A stretch of 64,000 nt of DNA from NVTR01 sp036480115 (GCA_965224795.1 CBDDAE010000001.1:1488001-1552000), one strand, 5' to 3'; positions 15,940 through 25,155 are shown, counted from the stretch's first letter. Numbers and translations: made by a program. Notes: generated by a model from the letters alone, not told the origin.

Positions 15940-16815
15940 ATGGAAATATCTACAATCGGGATCGTCGGAGCCGGACAGATGGGCAACGGCATTGCCCATG
16001 TCTGCGCTATGGCAGGCTATGATATTCTGTTGAATGACGTAGACCAGGCAGCCTTGGATTCAGCTTTGGAACTGATCAAAAAAAATCTGGATCGCCAGGT
16101 GTCAAAGGACAAAATTTCGCAGGCTGAAATGAAGGCCGCATTGGCCAGAATTAAAACAACCGTAAAACTTGCCGATCTTGGTAAAACAGATCTGGTTATC
16201 GAAGCAGCCACAGAAAAAGAAACTGTCAAAGCCGCAATTTTTGAAGAACTTTTACCGCATCTACTGCCCACAACTATATTGACGTCTAATACGTCTTCTA
16301 TTTCAATTACCCGGCTGGCATCCCGTACCGATCGTCCTGAAAAATTTATGGGTTTTCATTTTATGAATCCGGTACCTGTAATGCAGCTTGTTGAATTAAT
16401 TCGCGGCATTGCCACTGACGAAGCAACTTTTAATGCCTGCCTTGAAGTGGTTGAGAGGATCGAAAAAACAGCGGCCAGTGCCGAAGATTTCCCCGGCTTT
16501 ATTGTGAACCGCATCCTGATGCCGATGATTAACGAAGCTGTTTATACATTGTACGAAGGCGTCGGGTCGGTGGAATCTATAGATAAATCTCTGCGATTGG
16601 GGGCGAACCACCCTATGGGGCCATTGGAACTAGCCGATTTTATCGGGTTGGATACCTGCCTGGCAATTATGAATGTGCTGCATGACGGGCTTGCAGATAC
16701 CAAATATCGCCCTTGCCCCTTACTTACAAAGTATGTCGAGGCGGGGTGGTTGGGCCGTAAATCCCAAAGGGGTTTTTATGATTACCGGGAAAACCCACCC
16801 AAGCCAACACGCTGA
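15940..16815 (+). CDS. hbd: 3-hydroxybutyryl-CoA dehydrogenase
   Basis: NAD(P)-dependent dehydrogenase interconverting 3-hydroxyacyl-CoA and 3-oxoacyl-CoA in short-chain acid or polyhydroxybutyrate metabolism. The 291-residue protein has the Rossmann motif GIVGAGQMGNGIAHV (about 8-22), the SNTSSISITRLA loop, the catalytic His in GFHFMNPVPVMQLVE, and the C-terminal dimerisation domain (LGANHPMGPLELADFIGLD). The start at 15940 follows a GGGGGA ribosome-binding site. The 157-bp upstream gap holds promoters for both divergent genes. Confidence 0.94.
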   Translation: MEISTIGIVGAGQMGNGIAHVCAMAGYDILLNDVDQAALDSALELIKKNLDRQVSKDKISQAEMKAALARIKTTVKLADLGKTDLVIEAATEKETVKAAIFEELLPHLLPTTILTSNTSSISITRLASRTDRPEKFMGFHFMNPVPVMQLVELIRGIATDEATFNACLEVVERIEKTAASAEDFPGFIVNRILMPMINEAVYTLYEGVGSVESIDKSLRLGANHPMGPLELADFIGLDTCLAIMNVLHDGLADTKYRPCPLLTKYVEAGWLGRKSQRGFYDYRENPPKPTR

Positions 16816-16817
16816 TC

Positions 16818-17735
16818 CTATTGATCTTTTAACGCAAGCGTGTGGTCACGAAGCCAAGCCATAAAGCCACGCTGGTTTGATCCCCAGTGCTTCATTTCGC
16901 CGGCCTGCAGGGGCTTTCCGACCACCGGGCGCTGCGGCTTGTTTAAGGAATGGACAACTTCGTGCAGCAACAAGCCTTGGCGTAAAGTGGCAGAAATCCG
17001 ATCCCCGATTAAATACAACCGCGAATTCTGGCCCGGGAAATAGATCGGCAAAACCGTAGCCCCTGATCTGTTTATCATCTTGGCGGTAAACGGGTTCCAG
17101 TCACTTTCAATCGCCGGGCCAAACCATGTTTTTGATGACGCAACTTCGCCTGCTGGAAACAAAATAATAACACCGCCGTTATTAAGGTGTTTCATCGCGG
17201 TTTTGCGCATCCGCAAACTTTCGTTTAGCGCATCATCCTCATGGGGAAATGGTACCGGCAACATAAACTGGCTGATTTCTTTTACACCACTGATAAGCGA
17301 CCGGGTCAGAATCAAAAAATCTTCCCTTTTTCGACCCACAAGTTCTGCCATAACCATGCCGTCCACCATGCCGTGCGGATGGTTGGCCACAACAATCAAA
17401 GCGCCGGTAGCCGGGATATTGTCTACATTTTCTTGCGGTGTAATTAGGTCAATACCCATGAAATCAAGAGCCTGAGTAAAGAACTCTCGTCCCTCTTTTA
17501 CACCAAATTTTTCGAATTTTCGGATCAAACGCAACAGGGGCAGCTTTCCCGTCAACCATTCAATCGCCCGTATTGAATAGATTTTCTTAGGATCGGTAAA
17601 TGTCCCCGAATAGGACAGTTTACGTTTGTCATAAGGAACATATTTTTTACCCGATTCAACAGGTGAATTTTGTGCCGCACTAGGGCGATCCTGAACTGGC
17701 AACCTAGAGCCGTTTTGTTTGTGAGAAACCTGCAC
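16818..17735 (-). CDS. 1-acylglycerol-3-phosphate O-acyltransferase-like (PlsC family)
   Basis: A 305-residue lysophospholipid acyltransferase-type protein. The acyltransferase box HPHGMVD gives the catalytic His and Asp of HX4D, and the second substrate motif is FPAGEVASS. The open frame runs upstream into the HPr gene. I choose the GTG at 17735, just after the HPr stop; an ATG farther upstream would overlap HPr by about 90 nt. The N-terminal 30 residues are polar and low in conservation. It may act in phospholipid or ornithine-lipid remodelling; the substrate is not certain. Confidence 0.85.
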   Translation of the reverse strand: MQVSHKQNGSRLPVQDRPSAAQNSPVESGKKYVPYDKRKLSYSGTFTDPKKIYSIRAIEWLTGKLPLLRLIRKFEKFGVKEGREFFTQALDFMGIDLITPQENVDNIPATGALIVVANHPHGMVDGMVMAELVGRKREDFLILTRSLISGVKEISQFMLPVPFPHEDDALNESLRMRKTAMKHLNNGGVIILFPAGEVASSKTWFGPAIESDWNPFTAKMINRSGATVLPIYFPGQNSRLYLIGDRISATLRQGLLLHEVVHSLNKPQRPVVGKPLQAGEMKHWGSNQRGFMAWLRDHTLALKDQ

Positions 17736-17739
17736 AGCC

Positions 17740-18009
17740 TTACATCGCCTCGCCAAATTTGTCGGCAACCAGAGCTTCAATTGCATCCGCAAGTTTGATG
17801 GCATCCGCCCCTTTGGTTTCAATTTCAATAGTTGTGCCGCGTGACGCTGCCAACATCAATAGTCCCATGATGCTGTCGCCCAAGGCAACAATGCCGTCTT
17901 TCGAAACTTCGGCTGTCGCATCATGGCCTTCAACCACTTCAACAAGTTTTGCCGACGCCCGGGCGTGAAGACCTTTTTCATTAATGATCAATAGGTTGCG
18001 AATAGTCAT
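17740..18009 (-). CDS. ptsH: HPr family phosphocarrier protein
   Basis: Phosphocarrier of a regulatory phosphotransferase system. The 89-residue protein has the active His15 in GLHARAS, phosphorylated by enzyme I, and the regulatory Ser46 in GDSIMGLLML, the HPrK target. No sugar-permease EIIB/C genes are present, so it belongs to a regulatory (PTS-Ntr-like) circuit. Enzyme I (PtsP) is not in this window. The EIIA, RapZ and HprK genes lie directly upstream. Confidence 0.95.
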   Translation of the reverse strand: MTIRNLLIINEKGLHARASAKLVEVVEGHDATAEVSKDGIVALGDSIMGLLMLAASRGTTIEIETKGADAIKLADAIEALVADKFGEAM

Positions 18010-18042
18010 TTTATTTTATAGATCCTAATGCAAGTCGCGATT

Positions 18043-18423
18043 TCAATCCAGACTATCAATATATTTCCGACCAGCATCTTTGGCTGCACCAACGGCTTTG
18101 TCTATTTCTAAATTTCGGGATTTTGCCAGCTTGACAAGCATTGGTAAATTTGCGCCATACAATGTGCGCCGATCATCCGGGCTACAGGCCAACAATGACA
18201 GGTTGCAGGGTGATCCCCCAAACATATCTGTCACCACAACCACCCCGTTGCCAACATCAACACTATCCGCGGCCGCACATATTTCAGATTGCTTTAGGTT
18301 TCGGTCATGGTCCGCATCAATTGAGATAGCTTGAATCCCGGATTGTTTGCCGACTACATGTTCGACAGCAGCCAGATATTCCCTGGCCAACCCACCATGT
18401 GCGACGATCACGATTCCGATCAC
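18043..18423 (-). CDS. PTS EIIA component, mannose/fructose (ManX-like) family
   Basis: A 126-residue EIIA with the phosphorylatable His9 in VIVAHGGLAREY and the family motif VVVTDMFGGSPCNLSLL. It receives phosphate from HPr and, without EIIB/C partners, acts as a regulator. In alphaproteobacteria such EIIAs sit between rapZ and hpr as here. It overlaps rapZ by 4 nt and precedes hpr by 33 nt. Confidence 0.94.
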   Translation of the reverse strand: MIGIVIVAHGGLAREYLAAVEHVVGKQSGIQAISIDADHDRNLKQSEICAAADSVDVGNGVVVVTDMFGGSPCNLSLLACSPDDRRTLYGANLPMLVKLAKSRNLEIDKAVGAAKDAGRKYIDSLD

Positions 18424-19358
18424 GTCCGAACCTCATCTTTTTCGCTTGGTACGGTATCGCCTAAGCCACGCCTTTCAAGCTCCCGGTGTCGTATAGATAC
18501 CTGCCAACCGGATGCTGCAAGTGCATTCGCCAATCTTTCCGCCACGGCAACAGATCGGTGTTGCCCTCCGGTGCAGCCAAAGGCTATTGCAATGTGCGAT
18601 TTCCCCTCTTCTGAAAAGGCAGGCAATAGCAATTCAGTCAGGTCAGAAACTTTGATAAAAAATTCAGAAAAACGCGCATCTTTTTCGACATAATCCGCTA
18701 CCTTCTTATCCCGACCATCCAGTTTGCGAAGCGCCGGTTCCCAATGAGGATTGCGCAAAAACCGGCAATCCAAAACCATATCTACCCCACGCGGAATTCC
18801 CCGCTTATAAGAAAATGATTGTACCGACAAAGCCAACCCCTTCTCAGCCGTGGTTCCAAACCATTGTTCAATCTCTTGGCGTAGATCATGGGGGGAAAGT
18901 TCGGATGTATCGATCAGAAAATTTGCCCTTGCCCGGATCGGAACCAGCAATTTAATTTCCAGCTCGATACCTTGCACAGGAGAATCCGTTGGCGCCAGCG
19001 GGTGCCTGCGTCGGGTTTCAGAAAACCGGCGAATTAAAACATTCGGGGTACAATCAAGATATAGCAATTCAACATCAAGTTCGACTTTTGCGGCCAATCG
19101 TTCGATGATTTCGATAAAGCCATTTACCGAAAAATCTCGGTTCCGTACATCAATACCCAACGCCAACGGCCGCGCCAAAGGTGGCCCGTCAAGCAGGCGG
19201 TAAAGTAAGGACAGAGGCAGGTTATCAATGGCTTCAAAACCCATATCTTCCAGGGCATTCACTGCCGTAGATCGCCCGGCACCAGAAGGGCCGGTCACAA
19301 AAATCAATCGCTGACGGTCCTGGACTGGATTTTCAACGTTCACCGCATCGGGCATCAA
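18420..19358 (-). CDS. rapZ: RNase adapter / nucleotide-binding protein RapZ
   Basis: P-loop protein of the RapZ (YvcJ) family, 312 residues. The Walker A motif is GPSGAGRST at about 23-31, followed by GFEAIDNLP. The C-terminal domain carries IAFGCTGGQHRSVAVAERLA, the putative sugar-phosphate/RNA-binding region. In Enterobacteria RapZ directs RNase E to the GlmZ sRNA; in alphaproteobacteria its target is less clear. It overlaps both hprK and the EIIA gene by 4 nt, giving a tight regulatory operon. Confidence 0.95.
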   Translation of the reverse strand: MMPDAVNVENPVQDRQRLIFVTGPSGAGRSTAVNALEDMGFEAIDNLPLSLLYRLLDGPPLARPLALGIDVRNRDFSVNGFIEIIERLAAKVELDVELLYLDCTPNVLIRRFSETRRRHPLAPTDSPVQGIELEIKLLVPIRARANFLIDTSELSPHDLRQEIEQWFGTTAEKGLALSVQSFSYKRGIPRGVDMVLDCRFLRNPHWEPALRKLDGRDKKVADYVEKDARFSEFFIKVSDLTELLLPAFSEEGKSHIAIAFGCTGGQHRSVAVAERLANALAASGWQVSIRHRELERRGLGDTVPSEKDEVRT

Positions 19359-19810
19359 GCGTTCCTTCCGCCCTTAATATACTGCAACAAGGCCGCCGCG
19401 AAGTGTGCGGATTTTTGTGAATAGATCAATGGAATTTGATGCCCCAGTATTATTGTTTCGCGAAAAGGCGGCAATCGGTCAGTTTCCGTTTCATTAAGGT
19501 CCACAACCAGATGAACTTGGGCGCGTTTTACGCTCTCCGCAACCAAAATGCCCATACCACGTGCCTCAATCTTCCCCAGTATCGCGATTGGGCAGCTTGC
19601 AGTAACACCATATGCCTCAGAATTTAGAATTGTCCTGTCATCCGCAACCAGCATTGCCCCCCGAGACATAAGCTCAAGTGCCAGCGCGGATTTTCCAGAG
19701 CCGGATTTACCGGTCAACAATACGGCGAAAAGTCCAACGGCGACGCAGCTGGCATGGATAATTTCTTGGGTTTTGGGGATCGTTTCCATAGACATCCTTT
19801 GGTCAGCCAT
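19355..19810 (-). CDS. hprK: HPr kinase/phosphorylase, short alphaproteobacterial form
   Basis: A 151-residue protein holding only the catalytic C-terminal domain of HprK; the N-terminal domain of the Firmicutes enzyme is absent, as is usual in alphaproteobacteria. The P-loop GKSGSGKSALALEL (about 34-47) and the VADDRTIL motif are clear. It would phosphorylate and dephosphorylate HPr on Ser46. The start could also be Met6 or Met8. It lies 28 nt downstream of chvG, consistent with one transcript from chvI through hpr. Confidence 0.93.
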   Translation of the reverse strand: MADQRMSMETIPKTQEIIHASCVAVGLFAVLLTGKSGSGKSALALELMSRGAMLVADDRTILNSEAYGVTASCPIAILGKIEARGMGILVAESVKRAQVHLVVDLNETETDRLPPFRETIILGHQIPLIYSQKSAHFAAALLQYIKGGRNA

Positions 19811-19838
19811 TCCAAAATGGCCGACCTACAGGCATTCG

Positions 19839-21569
19839 TCAAATAGGCAGACCTACAACAAATCGTGCGCCCAGCGGTTCGGATGTAATATCCGCATCAG
19901 TTGGGCGTATGTTTTCCGCCCAGATTACGCCTCCATGGGCTTCGACTATCTGTTTGGAAATCGCCAGACCAAGGCCGGAGTTATTGCCAAACTGATTTTC
20001 AGGTCGGGATGTATAGAACCGATTGAATATTTTGGTAAGTGCCTGTTCGGGAATACCCGGGCCAGTATCTTCGACCACAACCAACACCCTGTTATCTCGC
20101 TTTCTAACCCAGACACGAATGGCGTCACCCGCCTCACAAAACGAAATGGCATTGGTGATCAGATTGACAAACACCTGCGCCAACCGGGCTTCTAGCCCCT
20201 GTATTTCAATTGCGTTCTTCGGCAAATCAGAAATGAATTCAACACCTTTAGTCTTCGCCTCGTTCCCCAGATATTCGGTGATATTCATCATGACATGTAG
20301 CAAATCAAAAGTGATTTCTTCTTCTTTAACCAGCTCACTATCCAGCCGGGACGCGTTAGAAATATCGCTAACCAACCGGTCCATTCGACGGACATCATGC
20401 TCGATAACATCCAGCAATTTGTTGCGCTGATCGTCGCGTTTTGCCACCCGCATCGTGCCAACAGCCGAGCGCAACGAAGCCAAAGGGTTTTTAAGCTCAT
20501 GGGCCACGTCGGCGGCGAACTGTTCATTGGAATCTATGCGTTCATATAGCGCTGAAACCATACCTCGCAGAGCACCTGATAAACGGCCAATCTCATCCGG
20601 ACGGCCCGACAGATCGGGAATGCGAACACGGCCAGGGCTAAATCTGCGCGAATTCTTATCGTGCCCGGCCTCAGCTGCTGCAGCAAGATCGGCAAGCGGG
20701 TTTGCAATCGTTGACGCCAACACCAAACTAAGCCCGATAGACACCAATATTGCGATGACGAACATTTGCAATACCTGCTCACGTTCCGCCCGCACCAGTT
20801 TATCAATTTCTCCGGCAGCACTGATCAATGCAATGGTTCCAACAGATCGCCCGTTGCTGACGATCGGCGTTGCTACCGAAAATACAGTCGCCCCTTTGGC
20901 ATCAAGCCCGGTTTTAATCTTGGTTGCTCCTGCCAATGCCGCAGGAACGATCTGGCGCACAAAATCTTCCGGCTCTTGGTTTTGGGTGTCCGGTTTTGTC
21001 GGAGACAGTAAACCGGACAATCCCTCATACACCGCATTCAGGAACCCGGTTATAATGTTAATGCTCTCGTCTTCAGGAAGCCCTTCGATCGGTTGCGGCT
21101 GTTCTCGGTTGGCGCCAAATGTGGTCGCAACCAATACTTGTGATTGGTCGAAAATAAACACATCAACGCCCGCACGAAGCGATAGTTCCGATAGCGTGGC
21201 GGCGGGATCAAAACCGCCACGGGGACTAACACTGCCAAGCCCTTCGGCACGCAAGCGGCCCTCTATAACATTGGCGATAAGTTCTGCTTCGGCCACCAGG
21301 CCACGTTCGCGTTGCGAAACCAAGCTGTCACGGAATGGATTCAAAAACAGCACACCCGCAACCAATATGATCATCGCCATAAGGTTGAAGGTAACAATTT
21401 TGCGCGCCAAAGGTGACTGATTAATAGATATCAGGCTTCTGCGCGCACGCTTTTCCCGTACCTCTGAATCAGCAGTGGTTTTGGGGGCAATCCAATCATC
21501 GCCCAGGACAACATCAACGCCCTTGGATGTATTTGATTTCTGCACGTCTACCCCCGACGCGAATGACAT
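19839..21569 (-). CDS. chvG: Sensor histidine kinase ChvG/ExoS
   Basis: A 576-residue membrane kinase. Transmembrane helices are at about 57-77 and 268-288, flanking a periplasmic domain of about 190 residues. A HAMP segment follows (about 288-340), then the HisKA H-box FAADVAHELKNPLASL with His357, and the ATPase boxes including LITNAISF, VEDTGPGIP and NNSGLGLAISKQIVEAHGG. ChvG/ExoS kinases respond to acid and envelope signals, and ExoR-type inhibitors bind them in rhizobia; no exoR is visible here. Its stop-side neighbours are the PTS genes. Confidence 0.94.
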   Translation of the reverse strand: MSFASGVDVQKSNTSKGVDVVLGDDWIAPKTTADSEVREKRARRSLISINQSPLARKIVTFNLMAMIILVAGVLFLNPFRDSLVSQRERGLVAEAELIANVIEGRLRAEGLGSVSPRGGFDPAATLSELSLRAGVDVFIFDQSQVLVATTFGANREQPQPIEGLPEDESINIITGFLNAVYEGLSGLLSPTKPDTQNQEPEDFVRQIVPAALAGATKIKTGLDAKGATVFSVATPIVSNGRSVGTIALISAAGEIDKLVRAEREQVLQMFVIAILVSIGLSLVLASTIANPLADLAAAAEAGHDKNSRRFSPGRVRIPDLSGRPDEIGRLSGALRGMVSALYERIDSNEQFAADVAHELKNPLASLRSAVGTMRVAKRDDQRNKLLDVIEHDVRRMDRLVSDISNASRLDSELVKEEEITFDLLHVMMNITEYLGNEAKTKGVEFISDLPKNAIEIQGLEARLAQVFVNLITNAISFCEAGDAIRVWVRKRDNRVLVVVEDTGPGIPEQALTKIFNRFYTSRPENQFGNNSGLGLAISKQIVEAHGGVIWAENIRPTDADITSEPLGARFVVGLPI

Positions 21570-22270
21570 TACTCTTCGTTATACCTGTAACCGATGCCAT
21601 ACAGCGTCTCAATCGCTGTAAATTCATCATCCACCATCCGCATCTTTTTGCGCAGACGTTTGATATGGCTGTCGATGGTCCGGTCATCTACGTAAACCTG
21701 ATCGTCGTAGGCCACGTCCATTAGCTGATCGCGGCTTTTTACGAAACCCGGGCGCTGTGCCAGTGCCTGAAGCAACAGGAATTCAGTAACTGTCAATGAA
21801 ACATCCATGCCCTTCCAGGTAACCTGGTGACGCAGGGGGTCCATTTGCAATTCACCGCGGGCAATTAATTGATTTTCTTCGCCATCGGGTGTGACACCCG
21901 TTTCAATGGCTTCCTGCCGACGCAACAGCGCCCGGATACGTTCCACCAAAAGCCGTTGGGAAAATGGTTTCTTAACATAGTCATCTGCCCCCATTCGAAG
22001 GCCCAGAACTTCGTCAATCTCATCGTCCTTCGACGTCAGAAATATCACCGGCATAGAGCTTTTTTGGCGCAGCCTTTGTAATAGATCCATTCCGTCCATA
22101 CGGGGCATCTTAATGTCCAATACGGCCATATCAGGTAATTGTTTGTTGAAAGCGTCCAATGCGGCCTGTCCGTCATTGTAGGTTTCTACGTCAAAACCTT
22201 CGGCTTCAAGAGTCATCGCGACCGACGTCAGGATGTTCCTGTCGTCGTCAACCAGTGCTATCCTCGACAT
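21569..22270 (-). CDS. chvI: Response regulator ChvI, OmpR family
   Basis: A 233-residue response regulator. The receiver domain has the acidic pocket DDD (8-10), the phospho-acceptor Asp52 in VLDIKMPRMDG, and the switch Thr/Lys residues in IFLTSK and VKKPFS. The C-terminal OmpR-type winged helix ends with ETLYGIGYRYNEE. It overlaps chvG by one base. In Agrobacterium this system activates pckA, and here pckA is the divergent neighbour across 355 bp. Confidence 0.95.
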   Translation of the reverse strand: MSRIALVDDDRNILTSVAMTLEAEGFDVETYNDGQAALDAFNKQLPDMAVLDIKMPRMDGMDLLQRLRQKSSMPVIFLTSKDDEIDEVLGLRMGADDYVKKPFSQRLLVERIRALLRRQEAIETGVTPDGEENQLIARGELQMDPLRHQVTWKGMDVSLTVTEFLLLQALAQRPGFVKSRDQLMDVAYDDQVYVDDRTIDSHIKRLRKKMRMVDDEFTAIETLYGIGYRYNEE

Positions 22271-22625
22271 ATTGAGGTATCCTTATACTGCTCAGATTAC
22301 TTATTTTTTCGACATATTCCCGTTTTCGGCCAACAGAATCAACAGCTAACTGCGAATCAGGTGGTTGGATTGCGTTAATCCAACGCGAAAATTCGTAATC
22401 TTTGACTAATATGCCTCAGTTTTCGGCATTGGTTCGCCGACAGGGGCATTTGATTGCGCTAAACTACAATTGATTGCGCTAACGTCGCGCTCATCTCTGT
22501 TTTGCTTTGAAAATACCGTGTTATAGGCAAGACATGGGGCAAGCTGATCACTTGGGGTTTGCGTTCCAGGTTCAATTTGTAGGCTGCAATAACCCATTGA
22601 TACCCCGCGGGGTGCAGGAGCGAAA
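22271..22625. promoter_or_regulatory. Divergent chvI/pckA control region
   Basis: A 355-bp gene-free region between divergent chvI and pckA must hold both promoters. It contains a 13-bp perfect direct repeat (listed separately) and a related partial copy, GATTGCGTTAA, at 22368-22378. The pckA ribosome-binding site is CAGGAG just before 22626. I see no coding potential. I could not fix -10/-35 boxes with confidence. Confidence 0.6.
22450..22482 (+). repeat. Tandem 13-bp direct repeat upstream of pckA
   Basis: TTGATTGCGCTAA occurs at 22450-22462 and again, identical, at 22470-22482. The copies start 20 bp apart, about two helical turns, as expected for two protein monomers or dimers bound on the same DNA face. 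Half-sites in direct orientation are typical of OmpR-family regulators such as ChvI. The binding protein is inferred, not shown. Confidence 0.65.
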
Positions 22626-24227
22626 ATGATGAATATTGGGCGTGTTAACCCGAAATGCGAAGTTTCCGAACAGGGCATCACCGCCGCAAAGCGTGTGTTC
22701 TACAATCTTGAAGAACCTGCCCTGATCGAACAGGCGCTAAAGCGCGACGAAGGCACCTTGGGAAATGGCGGCGCCTTTTTGGTGGCAACCGGCAGCCATA
22801 CCGGACGTTCTGCCAAAGACAAATTTGTTGTTGAAACCCCCGGTGTGAAAGAAAACATCTGGTGGGAAAACAACCCGCCTATGCAACCCAAAGCGTTTGA
22901 ACAGCTGCACGCCGATATGCTGGCCCATCTGAATGGGTCTGAGATTTTTGTGCAAGATCTGTTTGGCGGCGCCGATCCAAAACACCGCCTGGATGTGCGC
23001 GTGGTCACTGAACTAGCCTGGCATGGGCTGTTCATCCGCCACATGCTGCGCCGCCCGGCCCGTAAGGAACTGGACACATTCACCCCGGATTTCACCATTA
23101 TCAACTGCCCCAGCTTTAAGGCTGATCCGAAACGCCATGGCTGCCGCTCGGAAACCGTGATTGCCATCAATATTGAAGCCAAGACCATTCTGATCGGCGG
23201 TACGGCCTATGCGGGTGAAAACAAGAAATCTGTGTTCACGCTGTTGAATTACCTGCTGCCGGATAAAAACGTGATGCCGATGCATTGTTCGGCCAACCAC
23301 GCGCCGGGCAACCCTGTGGATACGGCGATTTTCTTTGGTCTGTCGGGCACCGGAAAAACCACCCTGTCGGCTGACCCATCCCGCGTATTGATTGGTGATG
23401 ATGAACACGGCTGGTCAGAGCGCGGCACCTTTAACTTTGAAGGCGGCTGCTACGCCAAGACAATCAACCTAAGTGCCGAGGCAGAGCCTGAGATTTACGC
23501 CACCACATCCAAATTTGGCACCGTAGTTGAAAACATGGTTTTTGACGAAGAAACCAAGGAACTGGATTTTGAGGATGACAGCCTGACCGCCAATATGCGC
23601 TGTGCCTATCCTCTGGACTACATTTCAAATGCGTCGCCGGATGCATTGGGTGGCCACCCGAAAAACATCATCATGCTGACCTGTGATGCCTTTGGCGTTT
23701 TGCCCCCCATTGCCCGGTTGACCCCAGCGCAGGCAATGTATCATTTTCTGTCGGGCTTTACGTCCAAGGTGGCGGGCACCGAACAGGGTGTCACCGAACC
23801 ACAGCCAACATTTTCCACCTGTTTTGGTGCGCCATTTATGCCGCGCCGACCGGAAGTGTACGGCAACCTGCTGCGCGACAAAATCGCCAAGCACGGGGCC
23901 ACGTGCTGGCTTGTTAATACCGGCTGGACCGGTGGTGCCTATGGCACCGGTTCCCGGATGCCAATTCGTGCCACACGGGCGTTGCTGACGGCAGCGCTGG
24001 ACGGTTCATTGGCCGAAGCGAAATTCCGCAAAGACCCGAATTTTGGCTTTGACGTGCCGGAATCTGTGGCCGGGGTTGCTGACATTCTGTTGGACCCGCG
24101 CCGCACCTGGGCAGACGCTGCCGGTTATGATGCGGCGGCAAAAAAGCTGGTCACCATGTTTGCCGATAACTTTGGCCAGTATGCCGACCATATTGACGAT
24201 GACGTCAAAGCCGTCGCAATCGGTTAG
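22626..24227 (+). CDS. pckA: Phosphoenolpyruvate carboxykinase (ATP)
   Basis: Converts oxaloacetate and ATP to phosphoenolpyruvate and CO2, the entry step of gluconeogenesis. The 533-residue protein has the expected family length. The kinase 1a P-loop is FGLSGTGKTTLSADP (about 237-251), the metal site LIGDDEHGW follows, and RGTFNFEGGCYAKTI and the adenine-binding RMPIRATRALL are present. Two successive ATGs start the frame (22626, 22629). Neighbouring ChvI is a known activator of pckA in Agrobacterium. Confidence 0.97.
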   Translation: MMNIGRVNPKCEVSEQGITAAKRVFYNLEEPALIEQALKRDEGTLGNGGAFLVATGSHTGRSAKDKFVVETPGVKENIWWENNPPMQPKAFEQLHADMLAHLNGSEIFVQDLFGGADPKHRLDVRVVTELAWHGLFIRHMLRRPARKELDTFTPDFTIINCPSFKADPKRHGCRSETVIAINIEAKTILIGGTAYAGENKKSVFTLLNYLLPDKNVMPMHCSANHAPGNPVDTAIFFGLSGTGKTTLSADPSRVLIGDDEHGWSERGTFNFEGGCYAKTINLSAEAEPEIYATTSKFGTVVENMVFDEETKELDFEDDSLTANMRCAYPLDYISNASPDALGGHPKNIIMLTCDAFGVLPPIARLTPAQAMYHFLSGFTSKVAGTEQGVTEPQPTFSTCFGAPFMPRRPEVYGNLLRDKIAKHGATCWLVNTGWTGGAYGTGSRMPIRATRALLTAALDGSLAEAKFRKDPNFGFDVPESVAGVADILLDPRRTWADAAGYDAAAKKLVTMFADNFGQYADHIDDDVKAVAIG

Positions 24228-24991
24228 GTTAACCCGCGCCGTAGCAGGTTTAACCCGGCAAGTATTAACACGATCAGCGTTGCCCGACGAAAGCGGCGCT
24301 GATCCAACCTGTCCTGCACGTTGAAACCAACAAACATCCCGATCATCGCCGGGATCACCAGCCACAATGACAATGGCAACGTTGTCGCGTTCAGCACGCC
24401 GGATTTCAGATGGGCGAAAAATAACACAACCGCGCCAACACCGTACACTACGCCCTGCACGCGAATATGATCCTTTTTGGGAACGTCAGTCGCCGTTAGG
24501 TAGGCTACCGTTGGCGGACCCCAGACGCCGGAAATTCCGCCGATAAATCCCGCGATTGACCCCAGGATCAGTTGCGATTTTTTGCGATGTTTCGGCGCGA
24601 TTGAAAACTGCCAGCCAATCAATTGTGTGGCCGCAAATACTGTCACCGGCACCCCGATCACCAAGAACATGGCAGAAGATGGAATACGCCCGACCAATTG
24701 CGCACTTAGGGCGATCAAAAACAGAAGCGCGCCGATGAACAATCGAAACGTCACCAGTGATTGCCATGCCGCTTTCCAGCCGCCGCGCAACGCCTGCCAA
24801 CCGTTTGAAACCAGTGTCGGCACGATCAATGCTGCAAGTGCAATCTCAGGCGCCAGAAATGACCCCAGAATTGAAATGGTGATCATCGGCATGCCAAAGC
24901 CGACTGCGCCCTTAACGAAACCAGCACATAACGTTGCCAGCACCGCAAGGGCCAGTAAAACAGGGCTGAATACTATGGGTATGTCTTGCAT
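24224..24991 (-). CDS. TauE/SafE family sulfite/anion permease
   Basis: A 255-residue membrane protein with about eight helices and the family repeats: GFVKGAVGFGMPMI in the first half and GSIAGFIGGISGVWGPPTVAYL in the second. Members export or import sulfite, sulfoacetate or other organic anions. The gene is convergent with pckA, and the two coding ends overlap by 4 nt, leaving no room for a terminator. Substrate unassigned. Confidence 0.9.
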   Translation of the reverse strand: MQDIPIVFSPVLLALAVLATLCAGFVKGAVGFGMPMITISILGSFLAPEIALAALIVPTLVSNGWQALRGGWKAAWQSLVTFRLFIGALLFLIALSAQLVGRIPSSAMFLVIGVPVTVFAATQLIGWQFSIAPKHRKKSQLILGSIAGFIGGISGVWGPPTVAYLTATDVPKKDHIRVQGVVYGVGAVVLFFAHLKSGVLNATTLPLSLWLVIPAMIGMFVGFNVQDRLDQRRFRRATLIVLILAGLNLLRRGLT

Positions 24992-25155
24992 TTCACCTCG
25001 GGTGCTTGCGTAGGCTCAGGCTATCAGATCACCGCATCAGCAGCATCAATAATCCGCCACGACAGGATTGTTCAAAACCGGGGCATTTTCCGGATTTATA
25101 TTGCGCTGCACCTGCAAAATGGTTAGGCCGTTGCAGACCAATTGAAAGCTGCCCC

